A stretch of 64,000 nucleotides of DNA from the NCBI RefSeq assembly GCF_037975245.1, contig NC_092574.1, forward strand, positions 22,695,713 to 22,759,712. Direction: 5' to 3'. Below, piece by piece: positions 47,951 through 61,100 of the stretch; position 1 is the first letter of the stretch; the number at the start of each line of letters is the position of its first letter. A program made the position numbers and the translations under genes. The notes under the pieces were generated by a model. It did no database searches and was not told the DNA's origin. It was given only the letters and a program-made list of their open reading frames with translations. Source of the stretch: Apostichopus japonicus. Taxonomy: Eukaryota; Echinodermata; Holothuroidea; Aspidochirotida; Stichopodidae.

Positions 47951-49800
47951 GATCCTTCGTTTTCCCATTCCTTCTACAATATTATAAAATATACATCAAA
48001 TTAAATGAAAAAGAGGTAACGACAAGCTAATAGATTCTGATGATCTAAACAAACAAATGTATCCTAACTTTACAAATATTATTCATTCCCTTAATAGCAT
48101 AAATTTACAACTCACTTCAAATAAATACCTTCCTTACAACCTGACAAGCAATTTGGAAATATTACTAAACTGTCGGCAGGCTCTGATGAAGAATACACAT
48201 ATCATCATACAATAACTCATCATTATCCCGGACAGGTATCACCGTGACTTCCGATTCTCTGTCCAAACACGGTAATAATTTGCTCCCATTTTCTCCATAA
48301 AATGCTAAGGGATGCCGTTCTTTGCGAATGATAAGTAATTTTTCCTGCTGCGGTTTGAATATTTAGATTATGGTGATTCATGACACGCTGTTGCGGTGAA
48401 ATCGGTGATATACGGAGACAGACGCTGGTTGGTACCGAGATGGTTTTAGATTACTTCTAATCAATATCCTGTCTTTCAGGACTTACCAGAATCTACCGTG
48501 GTTGCCTTTCTTTTGATCTTCCACGGCTTCAACAGAATATCACATTTGTATTTTGTAAGCAAACAGTTCTATCTGAATCCCATGTTCACTGTTCAAATAT
48601 CACACTTTATTCTCACATGACAACATCAACTGAGAATCTGCTATGAAGGTCTAAATATTTTACTGCAGAAGCACAAAACAAATGTCTGAATGTATACGTT
48701 ACAGTACATTAATCAAAATAAATGGACTAAGTACTAAGCCTCTTCAAAAACTTCATCACTAATTTGACAACCAGAATATTCGTAACAAATTAAGTCAGCC
48801 AAGGTGCTGCCAGTTTAGAAGTTATTGTTGTAGGGATATAGATAGGACAGCCAAAAGCTTTTCCATGGGGGCAGGCAGCACCTATTTGCTACAAAAAAAA
48901 CTTAAATATAAAAAACAGTTTTCTGACCATTTGTGGGAGACCAGACAAATATTTGGGGGCTTAGAACTTCCCAAACCTTCAAGAGAAGTAAATGATGAAA
49001 GGACTGTTTTTTTTTGTAATTTGTTACATCATTGTGACCATTTCAGCTATTTGTGAAGTAAATCCTATATTTTTGAAATGTTAACGGACAAAAGCCGCAA
49101 AACATGTCAAGCAGTGGTTTGTTGAATTCAGAGGCACAGTAGTCTACTAGTCTGTTAGAGATTTAAGTTCTGGGCATGGACTTTAATTTTGAAAACAAGC
49201 CTCGCAGATGTTTTGTAGTGGTGGGGCCTATGAACATGATTCTGGAAGTCTGGTTTGCAGTCAATTTTCTGGCCAACTGAGCTGAAAAACCGAAAAAACC
49301 GGAAAAACCGAAATGTGAATTGCAAATACTGAAAAAAAAAAGTTTGTTGACTTTGGTTTCTCCTATATACTGTTCTTTTTGCAATATGAAAGTAAATTGC
49401 AACAAGAGAAAGCTTTTCTGATAGACGACATTGTCAGCTACGATCGGCACACGCCATGACCAGTGCTTGAGGATGGATAGCTAGGCCTAACATTAGGCTA
49501 TGCAGCCCTTATATGCTTGCATCAGTTAGGTGACCTTGTAGTATTGAACTGACCTTGGTGGCCAACGTTAGTAGTTGTGAGAAGTACACACTCAAATGAC
49601 GAGATATAGTTCAAAATTAATTGTTATATCCAACGTGTTTATCCTCTTTCTGTTGTTCTTACTATTTAACTTCAATTTAATAGTAGAGGATACGGAGAAA
49701 ATCTTTTCAAACACATTGATCACAGTTCGTGTTCAAAAAATGAACGTTAAAACTTGAAAGGTACATTGCGCAATCCACAATACCATATGACATGTACAGT
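47951..49800. other. No gene recognised
   Basis: AT-rich DNA with a somewhat less AT-rich part at 48220-48500 that has no coding similarity. A donor-like CTTACC at 48482 (minus strand) was examined and not accepted as an exon. Confidence 0.5.
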
Positions 49801-49976
49801 CGCAGGGGGGGGCTCTGTGAGTTTAACAACTAAGATGCAACAAGTAACAGAACAATCATGGGGGGGTCTCTGAGTTTAACAACTAAGATGCAACAAGTAA
49901 CTTTAGAACAATCACGGGGGGGGGGGGCTCTGAGTTTAACAACTAAGATGCAACAAGTAACATTAGAACAATCACA
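49801..49976 (+). repeat. G-tract minisatellite, three units of about 58 bp
   Basis: Each unit has a run of 6-12 G followed by CTCTGAGTTTAACAACTAAG and ATGCAACAAGTAAC..AGAACAATCA. Units begin near 49805, 49860 and 49915. The three G runs alone could allow G-rich structures across units. Confidence 0.92.
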
Positions 49977-51095
49977 GTCCATTATTCACAAGAGACAACT
50001 GGCGTCAGGCTTGAGTCAAGGAATATTAAAGGAGTAAAAATGTTGCATACATGGCTGGAAATTACAGATGTTGCTGTTGGGACAATTCTCCTTTGTACGC
50101 TAATAGATTTTATTTTCTTTGTAAGTTTCCTTTAAACATTTCTTCTTATCAGTTATCAGACAAGGCGTCTCTCAGTTGGTTTTTCGTTTATGTTGAAGAA
50201 CACATGTTTCCAACTTAAACGTTAACAATTTATATTCTTTGCCGACCTAATCCCCGCTTTTGCCAGCGATATTTTTCAACTTGTACTTGAAAGTGTAGAC
50301 AGTAATACTCTTCACTCCTTGAAGAGAAATTTATTTTACCGCCAAGATACCACCCGGGAACATGGCTAGAGCCTCGTGCAATTTGGTACTGTACCTTCAT
50401 TGGACCAATCATATTGTAAGGCATTTTTTTTTTACGATCTCAAATTGGTCATAATGGGGTTTACGCTCAGCCCTCATCTCCGAAAATAAAACATGTAATT
50501 TAACATGACCGTTAAATTTTTTTCTGAACACGAATTTGAACTTCGTGAAGTACAGTAAACACAAGACAAATGATACGTGTGCGTGATGTTAAAACTTTAA
50601 GAAAATATTTCACTAATACATTTCTTTTGGACATATTTACTTCAGTTTAGTTAACGTGGGTTATAAAATGAGAGTCGTGAAGGCAGTAACATTTCTTGAA
50701 TTTATTCTTCTTATTTTTAACAATTTACTGCGAACGAACAGACTTGAACTCGCTGTTGGTAAAGCTTCAAAAATACGCATCTTAGCGATCGAGATTTGGA
50801 TATTTTCAATGCAATTTGGGAGGGGGAAAAAAACGGTTTTGAGCCAGATTCGGTTTTTTGCTAGAGAAAAACCAGTTTTAAGTTTTTACGAAACCGTGCA
50901 AGCTTACATGTACCATGTATATGAGAAATACTAAGCAGTTGTATGGTACACAATGTTAAGTCTGTGAAGTAAAACAGTTACTACAGTATAGGGTCTAGAC
51001 ATATACCATCCTCGATCCTGCTATATCATTCATTCATTCATTCATTGTTTGCAAAACAAAGTCGTCTAAGAGGCTCTACTTTAACAGAGTATAGT
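49977..51095. other. No gene recognised
   Basis: AT-rich DNA with an (ATTC)n run at about 51026-51047. No exon seen. Confidence 0.6.
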
Positions 51096-51222
51096 CCCCA
51101 AATTGACCAGGTTTGGATATTTAAGAGTGATGAGCCTGCCAGTCTCGTGTCTCTCTAGGCACTGTACCGGCCGCAAGAGTGCTGAGGTTGTGAAGAGACA
51201 TGTAGCAAGGAAGCAACATTTA
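51096..51222. repeat. Degraded DIRS-end dimer
   Basis: CCCCAAATTGACCAGGTTTG and GATATTTAAGAGTGATGAGCC match the left outer end. It is followed by AAGAGTGCTGAGGTTGTGAA and GAGACATGTAGCAAGGAAGC, which match the right end of the second subfamily. The interior is missing. Confidence 0.65.
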
Positions 51223-52059
51223 TTCACCATGTTGGTAGCTACTGAATACAATGAGTTTTAAAACCCATTTGAATACAAGTCTTTTGACTCAAACCTAGAT
51301 GATTACTGAAAATATCAGTGATTGAGTCCTACGTGCAAATGCATCATGTATCTATCCAGACCATTGAATAATTCATGTACACATAAAATGTTATATTTTG
51401 AATGTCATTAGGGATAACTTATCCCATCTTTGCCACAGGTGCAACATTTTATTGGTGCACACTGACTACAGTATTTGTCTTTGTATATATATAATCAATT
51501 TAATTTTGCTGCATATCTGATGAGGATGTCAGTAAATTTGATTCAAACTTTCAAATGTAGAAGATATCAACATTCTAAATCAGTCTCGTGCTCACATTAA
51601 TCAACATACTGTAGATGAAGTGAGGGATGAAAGAGAGAGAGGATAGGCATTATCTATTTTCAATACTTTGTGCAAATTGATGAATGAGGTTTTAAGGAAG
51701 CTAATTTGCTGCAAAACTATCCTGCAGTTTATGAGAGTGCAATTGATTAGACTTATGAGGAGACAGGTAAGTAAGAGTAACATATATCCAAAAATCCAAA
51801 AAATTAAAAGTTTTCTCATTCCTTCACCTCTACCTTATCACTCCTCTCTCCATAATTTAAGCAAATATGAGTGTTTAAAAGGTAAATTTGATGAGAAATA
51901 AAATGATGCTAGGCACTGTGGTGGTTAGAATAGTGATGCTAAAGAAAGACTGGAAATAACATATTACATACACCTGTGGCATTTATAGATAAAACTCATA
52001 ACTTTCATATTCTTATGTACGACGTTGTGAAACCCTACATTTGCCCTTTACACTAAAAA
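51223..52059. other. No gene recognised
   Basis: AT-rich DNA. A short DIRS right-end fragment GAGGAGACAGGTAAGTAAGA lies near 51757-51776. Confidence 0.55.
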
Positions 52060-53130
52060 CAACTGCCATCTCTATGCACAGAAAGGTTTAATCATTTTCA
52101 AGTCTGCCCAAAGCGTCCTAGTTTAAAATGCTGGATGTCCCCAACGTACAGTAAAGGTTAAAAACAGACTGCCATATTGCCTTGCTCCAGAAACACTGTT
52201 TTCTAACATCCTGTGCATATGTAACATATCACCTAGTCAAATTGTAGTTTCAAATACGTTTCACAGGTAGTTGGTATTGATATCTAACATAAATGTAGAA
52301 AATCACTCTGCACTCTGCAATAATTCCACATTACAAGGGTTGTTAACTTGACTACAACAGGCCCAAGTTTTAATATGCCTGTGCCACCAAATCACCAGGT
52401 CTGTGACAGTCAGAGAATGAGATCGAAAAGGACAAGTTCAGAGAGGGAATAAAAATTCACCCGAAAGAAACCTGTAATTGAAAAGGATATTTTATTGAAC
52501 AACTACGGTAGTTGAAGAACGTGGTAAAGTACCAAGAGAAGTTCAGATGGTTACAGATTCAAGCGATTTGGCCCGATAAAAATCCTGCTCGAAAAGTACA
52601 CTTCCAGACACTTTGGGTGGTATGATTAGAAGGAGGGTCAGCGACCAGTCACTGAGGGCATACAGGGTTCAAAGGTTACCAGATCACTCTAGACGTGTAG
52701 GGCAATAGTGCTGAGGTTGTGGCGAGAGGGGTCAGCACTATAAGCGATATTAAATCCACCGTGTTCCATTAGATACATACGCACGCACCTACATAATCAC
52801 TTACACCGGTCTGCAGCTAGGTTGCCAATGTGCAATTTAATGCAAGGCCATGTATACAGCTTTGAGCTTTAAACCTACTGTGACTTCCGTGTATCTCTAC
52901 AAGCACAAACATTTAATCCCTTGCCAACCTGTCCTGCTTTATGATGCTGGACTTCCCCAAAAGAGATGTAAAGAGCAGACTATTGTATCATAATATCATT
53001 AAGTTCCACAAATTCAAGTCAAGTAGAGAGTATTTCTAACATATATTCAAGGAGTCAAATTGCATTTTCTTGACAATTTTAACTGGTAGGTAATAGTGTA
53101 CGGTATTAACAGCATGCATGGCAGCTCTAC
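52060..53130 (+). repeat. Unknown repeat in two diverged copies around a DIRS relic
   Basis: Segments at about 52060-52320 and 52890-53130 share blocks such as GGTTTAATCATTTTCAAGTC / AACATTTAATCCCTTGCCAA, ATGCTGGA(T/C)(G/T)TCCCCAA, AGCAGACT(G/A) and a TTTCTAACAT stretch. Between them at 52609-52735 sits a second-subfamily DIRS end (CACTTTGGGTGGTATGATTA, GGTCAGCGACCAGTCACTGA, AGTGCTGAGGTTGTGG). This could be one element with long direct repeats, or a duplicated locus. Confidence 0.5.
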
Positions 53131-55277
53131 AGTGAGTCTACAAGTGACAGGTATTTATCGGCGAGTACCGTTTTTACTGCAGACACAAAGAAAGACCTAC
53201 AGTACAGGTGCAGATTTTTAACATCTTCAATTTTCCGCCATTTTGGTAAATATTACCCATTCACATGGACATGCATGTACACAACGTGAAAGAAAACCAC
53301 AATGAAACGTAGAACAATGAAATGAGCGAATGAATAAACGGACTGCTCATGGAAGGTAAATAAAAGTAAAAGCAGTTTATATTTATCAAGTTTGATTAGT
53401 TTATATTGATCGGTTTGATCAGTTTATCAGTTTATATTTATCAAGATCAAAGTAATGATTTTTTTTTCTTTTTTCTTTTCTTTTCTTCTTCTTTTCATTC
53501 TTGTACTTGCGATGCAGCACGAAAACATTTTGGATATCTCCTGAAACCACAGCATCATGGACTAATGAACATTTAGCTTCATACTTTTCCATTCCATTTA
53601 GATTTGACATCCTAGTAGATATTTGTTTAATCTTTTTAGACTCCATCAGTGTTTTCAATGTGAATCTATGAGATCACACCTGTTGCTTCGAGTGATTCCT
53701 TACAAGCTTCTCATTTCGAATGAATATGTTAAAAAAAAAAATATGGAAATGGCATGTTGGAAACTAAAAACTTGATGCAAATTCACCAGGATGCTGAATT
53801 ACACATTTCTAGAAACATGATCAAACAATCAAAGCAGTCAGTTTCATTTTTATGATTTAAATAGTACAATCCTAGTTGCTTTTCTCATTAGATTCACTTT
53901 TTTCTACAAGGGAAATATCCCTTTTTCAGTCCTGGGCTGGCATGCAATTCACCATAATCAATGCTTCACTGTATCAGTTTTGGAACACAATGCAATGCAT
54001 TCCACCAAACTATTATTTTGTTTGAAAGAAGGAAGCATATTTAAAAAAGAAGTGTACCCACACACACGTAAGACAAACAGACACACACGTGTACACACAC
54101 ACTATGACCACCGGGATTCCCGTTGCTTTAACCAAAGAATGATAAATAGTTCAAATTCAAAGAAACCTAGCCCTTGACATTGCTTTCGTTAATTTATTTT
54201 AAATCCTGTGAATATCTTTTCAAAAGATGGAAAGTAGTTAAAATTATCATTTCAAGAAAGTTGTATAATTTTAATTCCTAAGGCCATTCTTGTAATCTGA
54301 ACTACTTGTTTGAATAATATATATATTTATATATACAGTGCTCACCACAGTACATGTAATGCAAATAACTGCATGATGATGCAAGTAGAGCATGTAATAA
54401 CATTATACCAGCCATGAGAATTGTACGACAGATCTATGACAAGTTACCACTGTAGAAGGACTTAATGACTATGTCACAAGCCAGCAAGTGCCCAGCGATA
54501 AGATGCGGAAACGAAGCTTTCACTGCACTTAAGAACAGTCGAATATGAATGCTGTACTATACCAGAAATGAAATCATACAAGGTGGGTGCTTCACACTTG
54601 AATGAGCTCTCGATATCAGCGACACACAGAGACAAAATCGTAAAAGTCAATGAGAGACTTCAAAGCATCGCTGACGAAAGATGAATGATGAAACTGAAGG
54701 ATACGTGAATAATATTGTATAAAATCACAAACAGAATGTTACAAAGGTATTATTATCTCTGTACCTGTACCTCGAGAATATCATTAACATTAATTTTGGG
54801 GGGGCGGTGAGGTTAAATATGTTGGCAAGTAAAAGCTGCGAACGATTCTGCAGGAAGACTGATGTAGTAGACACACCCACAAACACTCTGACAGTGAAAT
54901 TTAAGTCCTAAACCCATAACAAACAAACGTATTCAGAGAGCAATTGATTGCAGTCTAAATGTCTTAATATATGGCTATTGGTTATATTCATGGAGACCAA
55001 ATCTGTTTACTCTAAAACATTTCATGGATATGACTGCTCTCCGGAAGTAGAACAAATAGATTTTTCAACTTGAAATGTGTTACCGAACATATCACCTGTT
55101 GTGGTGCTTCTAACCTACAGTGGACACAAAGCAGTCCCTATCATCCTCCATACTGAATATGGGGCAAATTAAGGTACACTGCAGTTAATAGTACAACAGT
55201 AACATGGTTAAGTGATTCCTTGTCATAGTTTATGAGGGAGCAATATTAAACTATATCACTACAACAAGATCTTGAAG
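53131..55277. other. No gene recognised
   Basis: AT-rich DNA with AGTTTATATTTATCAAG direct repeats at 53376-53446, a polypyrimidine run at 53459-53498, CA-type repeats at 54058-54104 and a G run near 54797. No coding similarity. Confidence 0.55.
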
Positions 55278-55615
55278 TTTTGACCATCCATTTGTTGACA
55301 GTGCTACAGTACCTTCTTCAACTAATCTGGACCTACATACCATGTTTGAAGTTCATCCAAGCTTTCCGTTTTTTCTTCATCATGTTTATACAAGGTTTTC
55401 AGCCTTTGATCTGTTGAATGTTGACATTTACATAAATCAATGAGGTTCTTTTACTCACTAAGGTAGACCTGCATACCAATAATCACATTCTTTCAAGATT
55501 TTTCTTTGCTCTGAATGTGAAAGGATATCAGATTTTGATCTCTGTTGACACTAAATAACCTTTGACCTCTACATAACACGAAACAACAGGGTTCTATTTA
55601 TTCAACAGTGTATAC
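55278..55615 (+). repeat. Diverged TGACCTTTGACC tandem modules
   Basis: Three modules about 130 bp apart carry TTTTGACC/TTTGATCT..TTGACA, ACCTACATACCA, TTCATCCAAGCTTTC and TTCTTTTACTCAC. They are related to the array at 10.7-11.9 kb but older. A CCTTTGACCTCTACA block lies near 55559. Confidence 0.55.
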
Positions 55616-57075
55616 TTTAAAGTCAAATATATTGAATAGCCAATTAGACATATCACACATATACACATCCCAATCAAGCCCCCCTGCCCTTCCCCCCCCC
55701 CCCATTTATAATTACTGTTAGGAATGGCACTTTGTACCTTGCAGAGTAATGCTAATGATCAAAACTTAAATATTTCTTGAACAGGTAAAATTTGCCTTAG
55801 TAATCATGTACTTTACCTACCCAAACCACAAGCTTGAATACAAGCAATTTGAAGATATATGCATTCATTCATTGAAGTCAGAATGTTAGTCCACTCCCTA
55901 ATTGCCAAGTGTAACATGACACCTTCAAATCAATACAAAACGCTATCAAATAGAAACTATTTATATCATTCTCATCCCTGGACAATGTTGACTTGGAGAC
56001 CTCCAACACTTACTGGATAAGTAGCGGGATAATACATACAACACTGTCATAGCAGATCAACTATGATTTATTGCACCACTCATTCTAAAGCTTTTACCAA
56101 CCCTCCGGTTTGGCTTAGTGAGATAGATTGGCTCCCCTCCCCCCCCCCCCCCCGTTACGTTTACATAGATGGTTGCAACAGGGAAAACAAATATATAAAC
56201 TGTATGGACGGTCAGTCATTTCTGAATGTGTGGAAATAAGGCACACAAAGGGGATGCTTCGGATGACGACGACAGCCGCGATGATGAACTGAACTAAATA
56301 GTCTTGAGGTGCCACTTCCTTTGAGGGATAGTAGGATATGTGACTCTATGTTTGCATTTTTTGTTTCCCCAGCCCAACCTTTTTTTCTTTCATACCTGTT
56401 GCAGTGAAAAATGACCAAAAGTCAAATATGCATTTATAATGCTGTACAAGCTCTGCCTCACTGCAATAATAGACAAACATGTGTGTGCAGAAAAACACTG
56501 GCCAACCCAGGATTTGGCTCATAATAAAATCACAGACAAATAAACTCCCACACAAATCTTTCTTTTTTATGGTTTAGTCTACACCAAAGGTTTCCAGAAA
56601 GTTCAATGCATATTGCTGTGTAACCACTAACCATACTTACATATATTTATATATCTGTTACCCAATAAAAATAAACGAAAATGGAAGGTATTATGTAAAT
56701 GAAATGAAGTGGAATTCCCCCAAACCGTAAAAAAACATGTTGGAAGAATTAGATAGAGGTATTTCATAGGCACATATCTATGCAAATGCTAAACAGGGGA
56801 AAAGCAAAGGGAAAATACCTGAATTCTTGTGACCTTTTATGTTAAGTTCATATTTAACGGTAAATGTGCACACAACATGACCTGAAATACACTCAGTTAC
56901 ACACCTAACATAATCTCCACAGGAGAATGGTGACTTCAATTTGGATTTCTTAGTAAAGAAGAATATACCACCTTCACTTGTTCAGGTCACCATTTAATTT
57001 TAAAGTTCCTCCTGTTTACTAGTATAAGGTGCAGTTATCAAATGTCTGGATTTCATTAACAGTTAATGTAGAAAC
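55616..57075. other. No gene recognised
   Basis: AT-rich DNA with long C runs at about 55691-55703 and 56138-56153. Nothing coding. Confidence 0.6.
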
Positions 57076-57424
57076 CCCTGATTTTGGGTATCTATACACC
57101 CATCTCTTACCCGCCCTGACCCTCCTACTATTCCACTTTCCCATCGAGCTAGCCTATTAAGTGGTACCATTGTAGCACTGCACCTCCATTCACTCCCCCC
57201 CCCAAAACCCACTCCCCATCCCCAAACCCTACTTCCCAAGTCAACAATGCCCATCACACGTTATACTGACTTTGCGAATGATAGATACAGAAATAAGTGA
57301 GAGGTGAAGGGTGTTGATTCGGAGAAGGGTCAAAAGGCTCAGTGCTAAAATGTTTCTAGTTAGTCGGCTAAATACAGTATCTTGGGAAAGTACAATAGTA
57401 GAATCAGTTAAGAGCAGGAAAATA
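57076..57424. mobile_element. Short non-autonomous DIRS-like element
   Basis: A left repeat (ACCCATCTCTTACCCGCCCT, CTACTATTCCACTTTCCCAT, TTGTAGCACTGCACCTCC) is followed about 80 bp later by an inverted right repeat (CGAATGATAGATACAGAAAT, GGCTCAGTGCTAAAATGTTT, GGGAAAGTACAATAGTAG). No coding interior. It resembles the element at 33641 without the SINE. Confidence 0.65.
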
Positions 57425-57879
57425 ATTTATTTGGTATCGCATCGCAAAATGTGCAAAGTTGTATACATAGCAATTGTACACAGGAACCACATTATAACAG
57501 AGAGCATTTTACCATTATCTTCACCTTCCCCTTACCCTAGGTTCACCTTTATAATCTCTTAGCTAGCTGCACAGACAGGAAGTCCTCCTACATCACACTT
57601 CCCAGAAAGATGACTAACAGAACTATTTACAAGCCAACAATAAACATTATAACCTACTTTATAACACCCTTTTAAGTACTGGTAAATCACTTACACTTTG
57701 ACCTCCACAGTACCTCTCTGCAACAGAACCCTTACATCTGCCTGTGCACCTAATATCAGATCTCTGTGGAATGATTGCCAATGATCATTTCTTAATTTAT
57801 AGCTTAAAATTCTGTTTACTAGAAAAGGTAAATATGTGGGCAGAGTAAATTCCTGTCCCATCCTCTGTAATCCAATGTC
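57425..57879. other. No gene recognised
   Basis: AT-rich DNA. Nothing identified. Confidence 0.6.
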
Positions 57880-58110
57880 AAGAGTATATAAGATGTAACT
57901 TTCACCAATTGTTGTCAGTGTGATTCAACCTGTAGGAGCCGTGCTTAGGACAGTTCTCTCAAGCTTACCTTCTCCTGCTGACACACTCACTGTACTCAGT
58001 AGATATCTAGCCAGTTGAAGATCTAATATATATACCATTTAATTCAACTACTTGTCGTGTCCTTATTTCTTGTTTACACACCGCTGTGACAATTTGGTGG
58101 AGCAGCCACG
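57880..58110 (+). mobile_element. Possible LTR end and primer-binding site
   Basis: GAGTATATAAG near 57881 could be an LTR TATA box. The stretch ends GTTTACACACCGCTGTGACA at about 58090, followed by TTTGGTGGAGCAGCC, which resembles the start of the internal part of invertebrate Gypsy-type elements. No pol region follows, so this would be a truncated or solo copy. Weak evidence. Confidence 0.3.
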
Positions 58111-61100
58111 CAGTGACAATAGTATTTTTATTTGTGACAAAAGTGGTTCAAAACTGCTACCTGTGTACAGAATTTGTAAACTTATTCCCTGAAGAGAGAA
58201 GCGCAGCAAAATCACATGATCAGTTCCATTGTTATAAAATTTAATTTATTGCTCTTGTCTGACATCCAACTGATATCACAACCTAATAAATTACACCCAT
58301 ATGTCACCACAAATATGATTTTATTCAGATACACTTTGTGTGTGTGTTTTTGGTGGTACATTACTTCTCAAACATTATCATCAAAACATATTATTCAATC
58401 AATATTGTCATTCATGCATTCAAAGGATCAATAGCAGAGTCTGTATGTTTGTTTATAGAATGACCTCCTTCTGTGAACTGTTTGGCTAACTGAGCAGTTA
58501 ATAGCATGGAATAACCAATGCAGTGACAACGACCTTAATAACACCCTACCATAAATGCACTTTGTTGGGCATTCCCCTTGAATCCTTATAGTAAGTTCAT
58601 ATTCAAGTCAGTGCAAATTATGTTTAGAACCACCGACTTAGATACAGACTATAATATTACTTTCATCTTGTATTGATTATGTCATCACCAACACATATTA
58701 ATCACATTCCTTTCTTTCTGTTTTATTTTGTCTTCCTTTGTTCTTTCCTTTCTTTCTTTCCACCCCCCTTCCCCTCCCCACCCCCATTTTTTACGGGGGG
58801 GCTTTTTATATTTTCCTTTCTTTGCAAGCTCTAATGAAAAGAACACTAACTCAGCTACAGTACAGTATATTCAGCTGCAAGTTGACAAGGTATCCGGGAT
58901 ATGGAAAGTTGTCGGTAATTTTAAACATGATATTAGCGAAGTGGTCAATGCATATGGTAGCACACATCGAACAAGTAAGGAACCTGTGCGTGTGTGAATG
59001 TTCCACCCATTCTAGTATGGAGAATGTTACACAACCTAATGTTGTCAGAAACACTTATAATTCAAGACGATATTGGTCAAAAACTTCCAAACCAATGTCA
59101 CAAGCAATATCCATCTACGATGTAGCAGGTTCCATACAAGCTCCCAACCTGACTGTGAGTAATTTCCTCTGGCTTTTGAGTTGAATTTACAAGAGTCAGG
59201 GGTCCAAATTACTCTCAACAAACTGCTTTTTAACTTTTCTAAATGTTGTAAATTTAAAAGGATATTTGATGACTGTCACAGTAAACATTCCAGATTGCAT
59301 TTTGTTTTAAAAATAGCTAATTATATTTTTCTAATTACTGAAACATCCCACTAAAATGGTGACAACAAGCAACAGTTGTAATATGTGCCCACTACAAAAA
59401 TAAAATCAATCCACAACCAAGCTCAGTTACCCAGGCAACTATCAAATAATAAATGAGTACAATATAGGCAAAAAAGCCACAAACCAGCCAGAAGGAGTGA
59501 TTGGCAGCACATTGGCCACATTATTATGGTAGCTCCCTCCTCTACATAAACTGAACTGTGCTATGTCTTTCCTGTGTTTCTCTCTGTAAACATTTGCAAA
59601 TTTAAAGCCCCAAAACAGGTTGTATTTAAGTTCTTTAATAACTTCCTTTAAGAATTAAAGCTTATTGTTCTTCCTTTATGTTTCGCATAGATTGTACGTA
59701 TATATATTGTTGGGAAACAACAAATAAATTAAATCAGATCAGATCAAGACACTCTGCCATTGATTAACAGATAGCAGATGCCATCTTCAGTTGATGTTCC
59801 GTCACCATAATTGGATATGAAAGTAATTTAAGATCAAATACATCAATAGCATCAAGCTTTGGATGTTTAATACCCATCTACGTAGGTTGTGAAGACTTGC
59901 AAAATCTTCTGATCAAACCAAGATCATTTATGGTATAAAAATATCGTTTAACTACTAAATTCTGAAATTTAACTTCGCATACATAGGAGAAGAGGAAACT
60001 AGAAGTAAATTGGCAGGAAGGAACTATCACTTAGATAGGCAGACACTCTAGGCAGACACTGGGAACTGAACAAGAAAAAATTTGTTATGAATCAAAATCC
60101 TAAAATACTGTAAACACAGTGGAAGGATACACAACAGGTGTATATAACATATCCAGTTGTGGCTTAATTAACAAAAGACAGAAAAATTGGAAATGATGGA
60201 CTTTGTACAGGACACCGTCTCAGAGAAGATCACATACTATTGGGCTTTGAAACAAGTTGGCATGGGGCACTTCATGTGGAGGCCAAGATTAAATGGGATG
60301 GAGGAATTTCATAGTGGTAGGTGTAGTGGCACCAGTACAGATGACAAAAAAAACAAGGAGTTTGTAAAAGTACTCCATTTCAAGATGTAGTTCCCTGCAA
60401 AATTTCACAAGATATCATATTTATAAGCATCATCAGCTAGGACTTGAGATTTAGCAATTAATTGTTAAGTCTGTGACATTTTACGAAGTGAAATGTTCTG
60501 CTTAAACTCTTCTTTGCCTGAAATGATATGTGATACATGTATGCTGTTCATATTGCATCCAACATGATATTTACACTGTAAGTAAACTTTTAGTGTTCAA
60601 AAGAGACATTTGCCTTTTAAGATACTAATGGAAATCCTCTGTGTTACCGTATGTGTATCATTCGTTAAACGATTAGTATATATACTGACTAAATTATAGA
60701 TGAAAAACAGATTTTTGGGCTCACATATTTAGCAAATTATGATATCATTATTACATACATTGGTTTTGATGTGAATTGCTATGCTGTTTGCTTGATATAG
60801 TCACCATTCTACATTTTAACTTACTGCAAAGTTTTGTCTTTTTGTCTTTTTTTCATTTTCTAAAGTACCATAAATATGCTATCATGAAAACACAAGATTA
60901 ATGCAGAAGAAATGTGTTCAATTAACCAATTGCTAAGATTAAACATAAAACCAATTTCAAGAAATTAAAAATACCTTGCTTATAAAACTCTCAACTTTTC
61001 AGAGACCTGTTATGAAGTAATCACGTTGACTATTCTTTCTTTTACAAAACCGGTAACGGCTGATTAACTCTCCTCTCAGAATATTTGCACATTTAGGGTG

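Noticed and set aside
48483-48530. Possible minus-strand exon ending at a CTTACC donor complement
   Set aside because: There is no polypyrimidine acceptor upstream and the translation does not resemble neurobeachin or another family.
58728-59184. Overlapping 89- and 148-codon plus-strand frames
   Set aside because: They start in a T/C-rich and poly-C tract and show no family similarity or exon-like borders.
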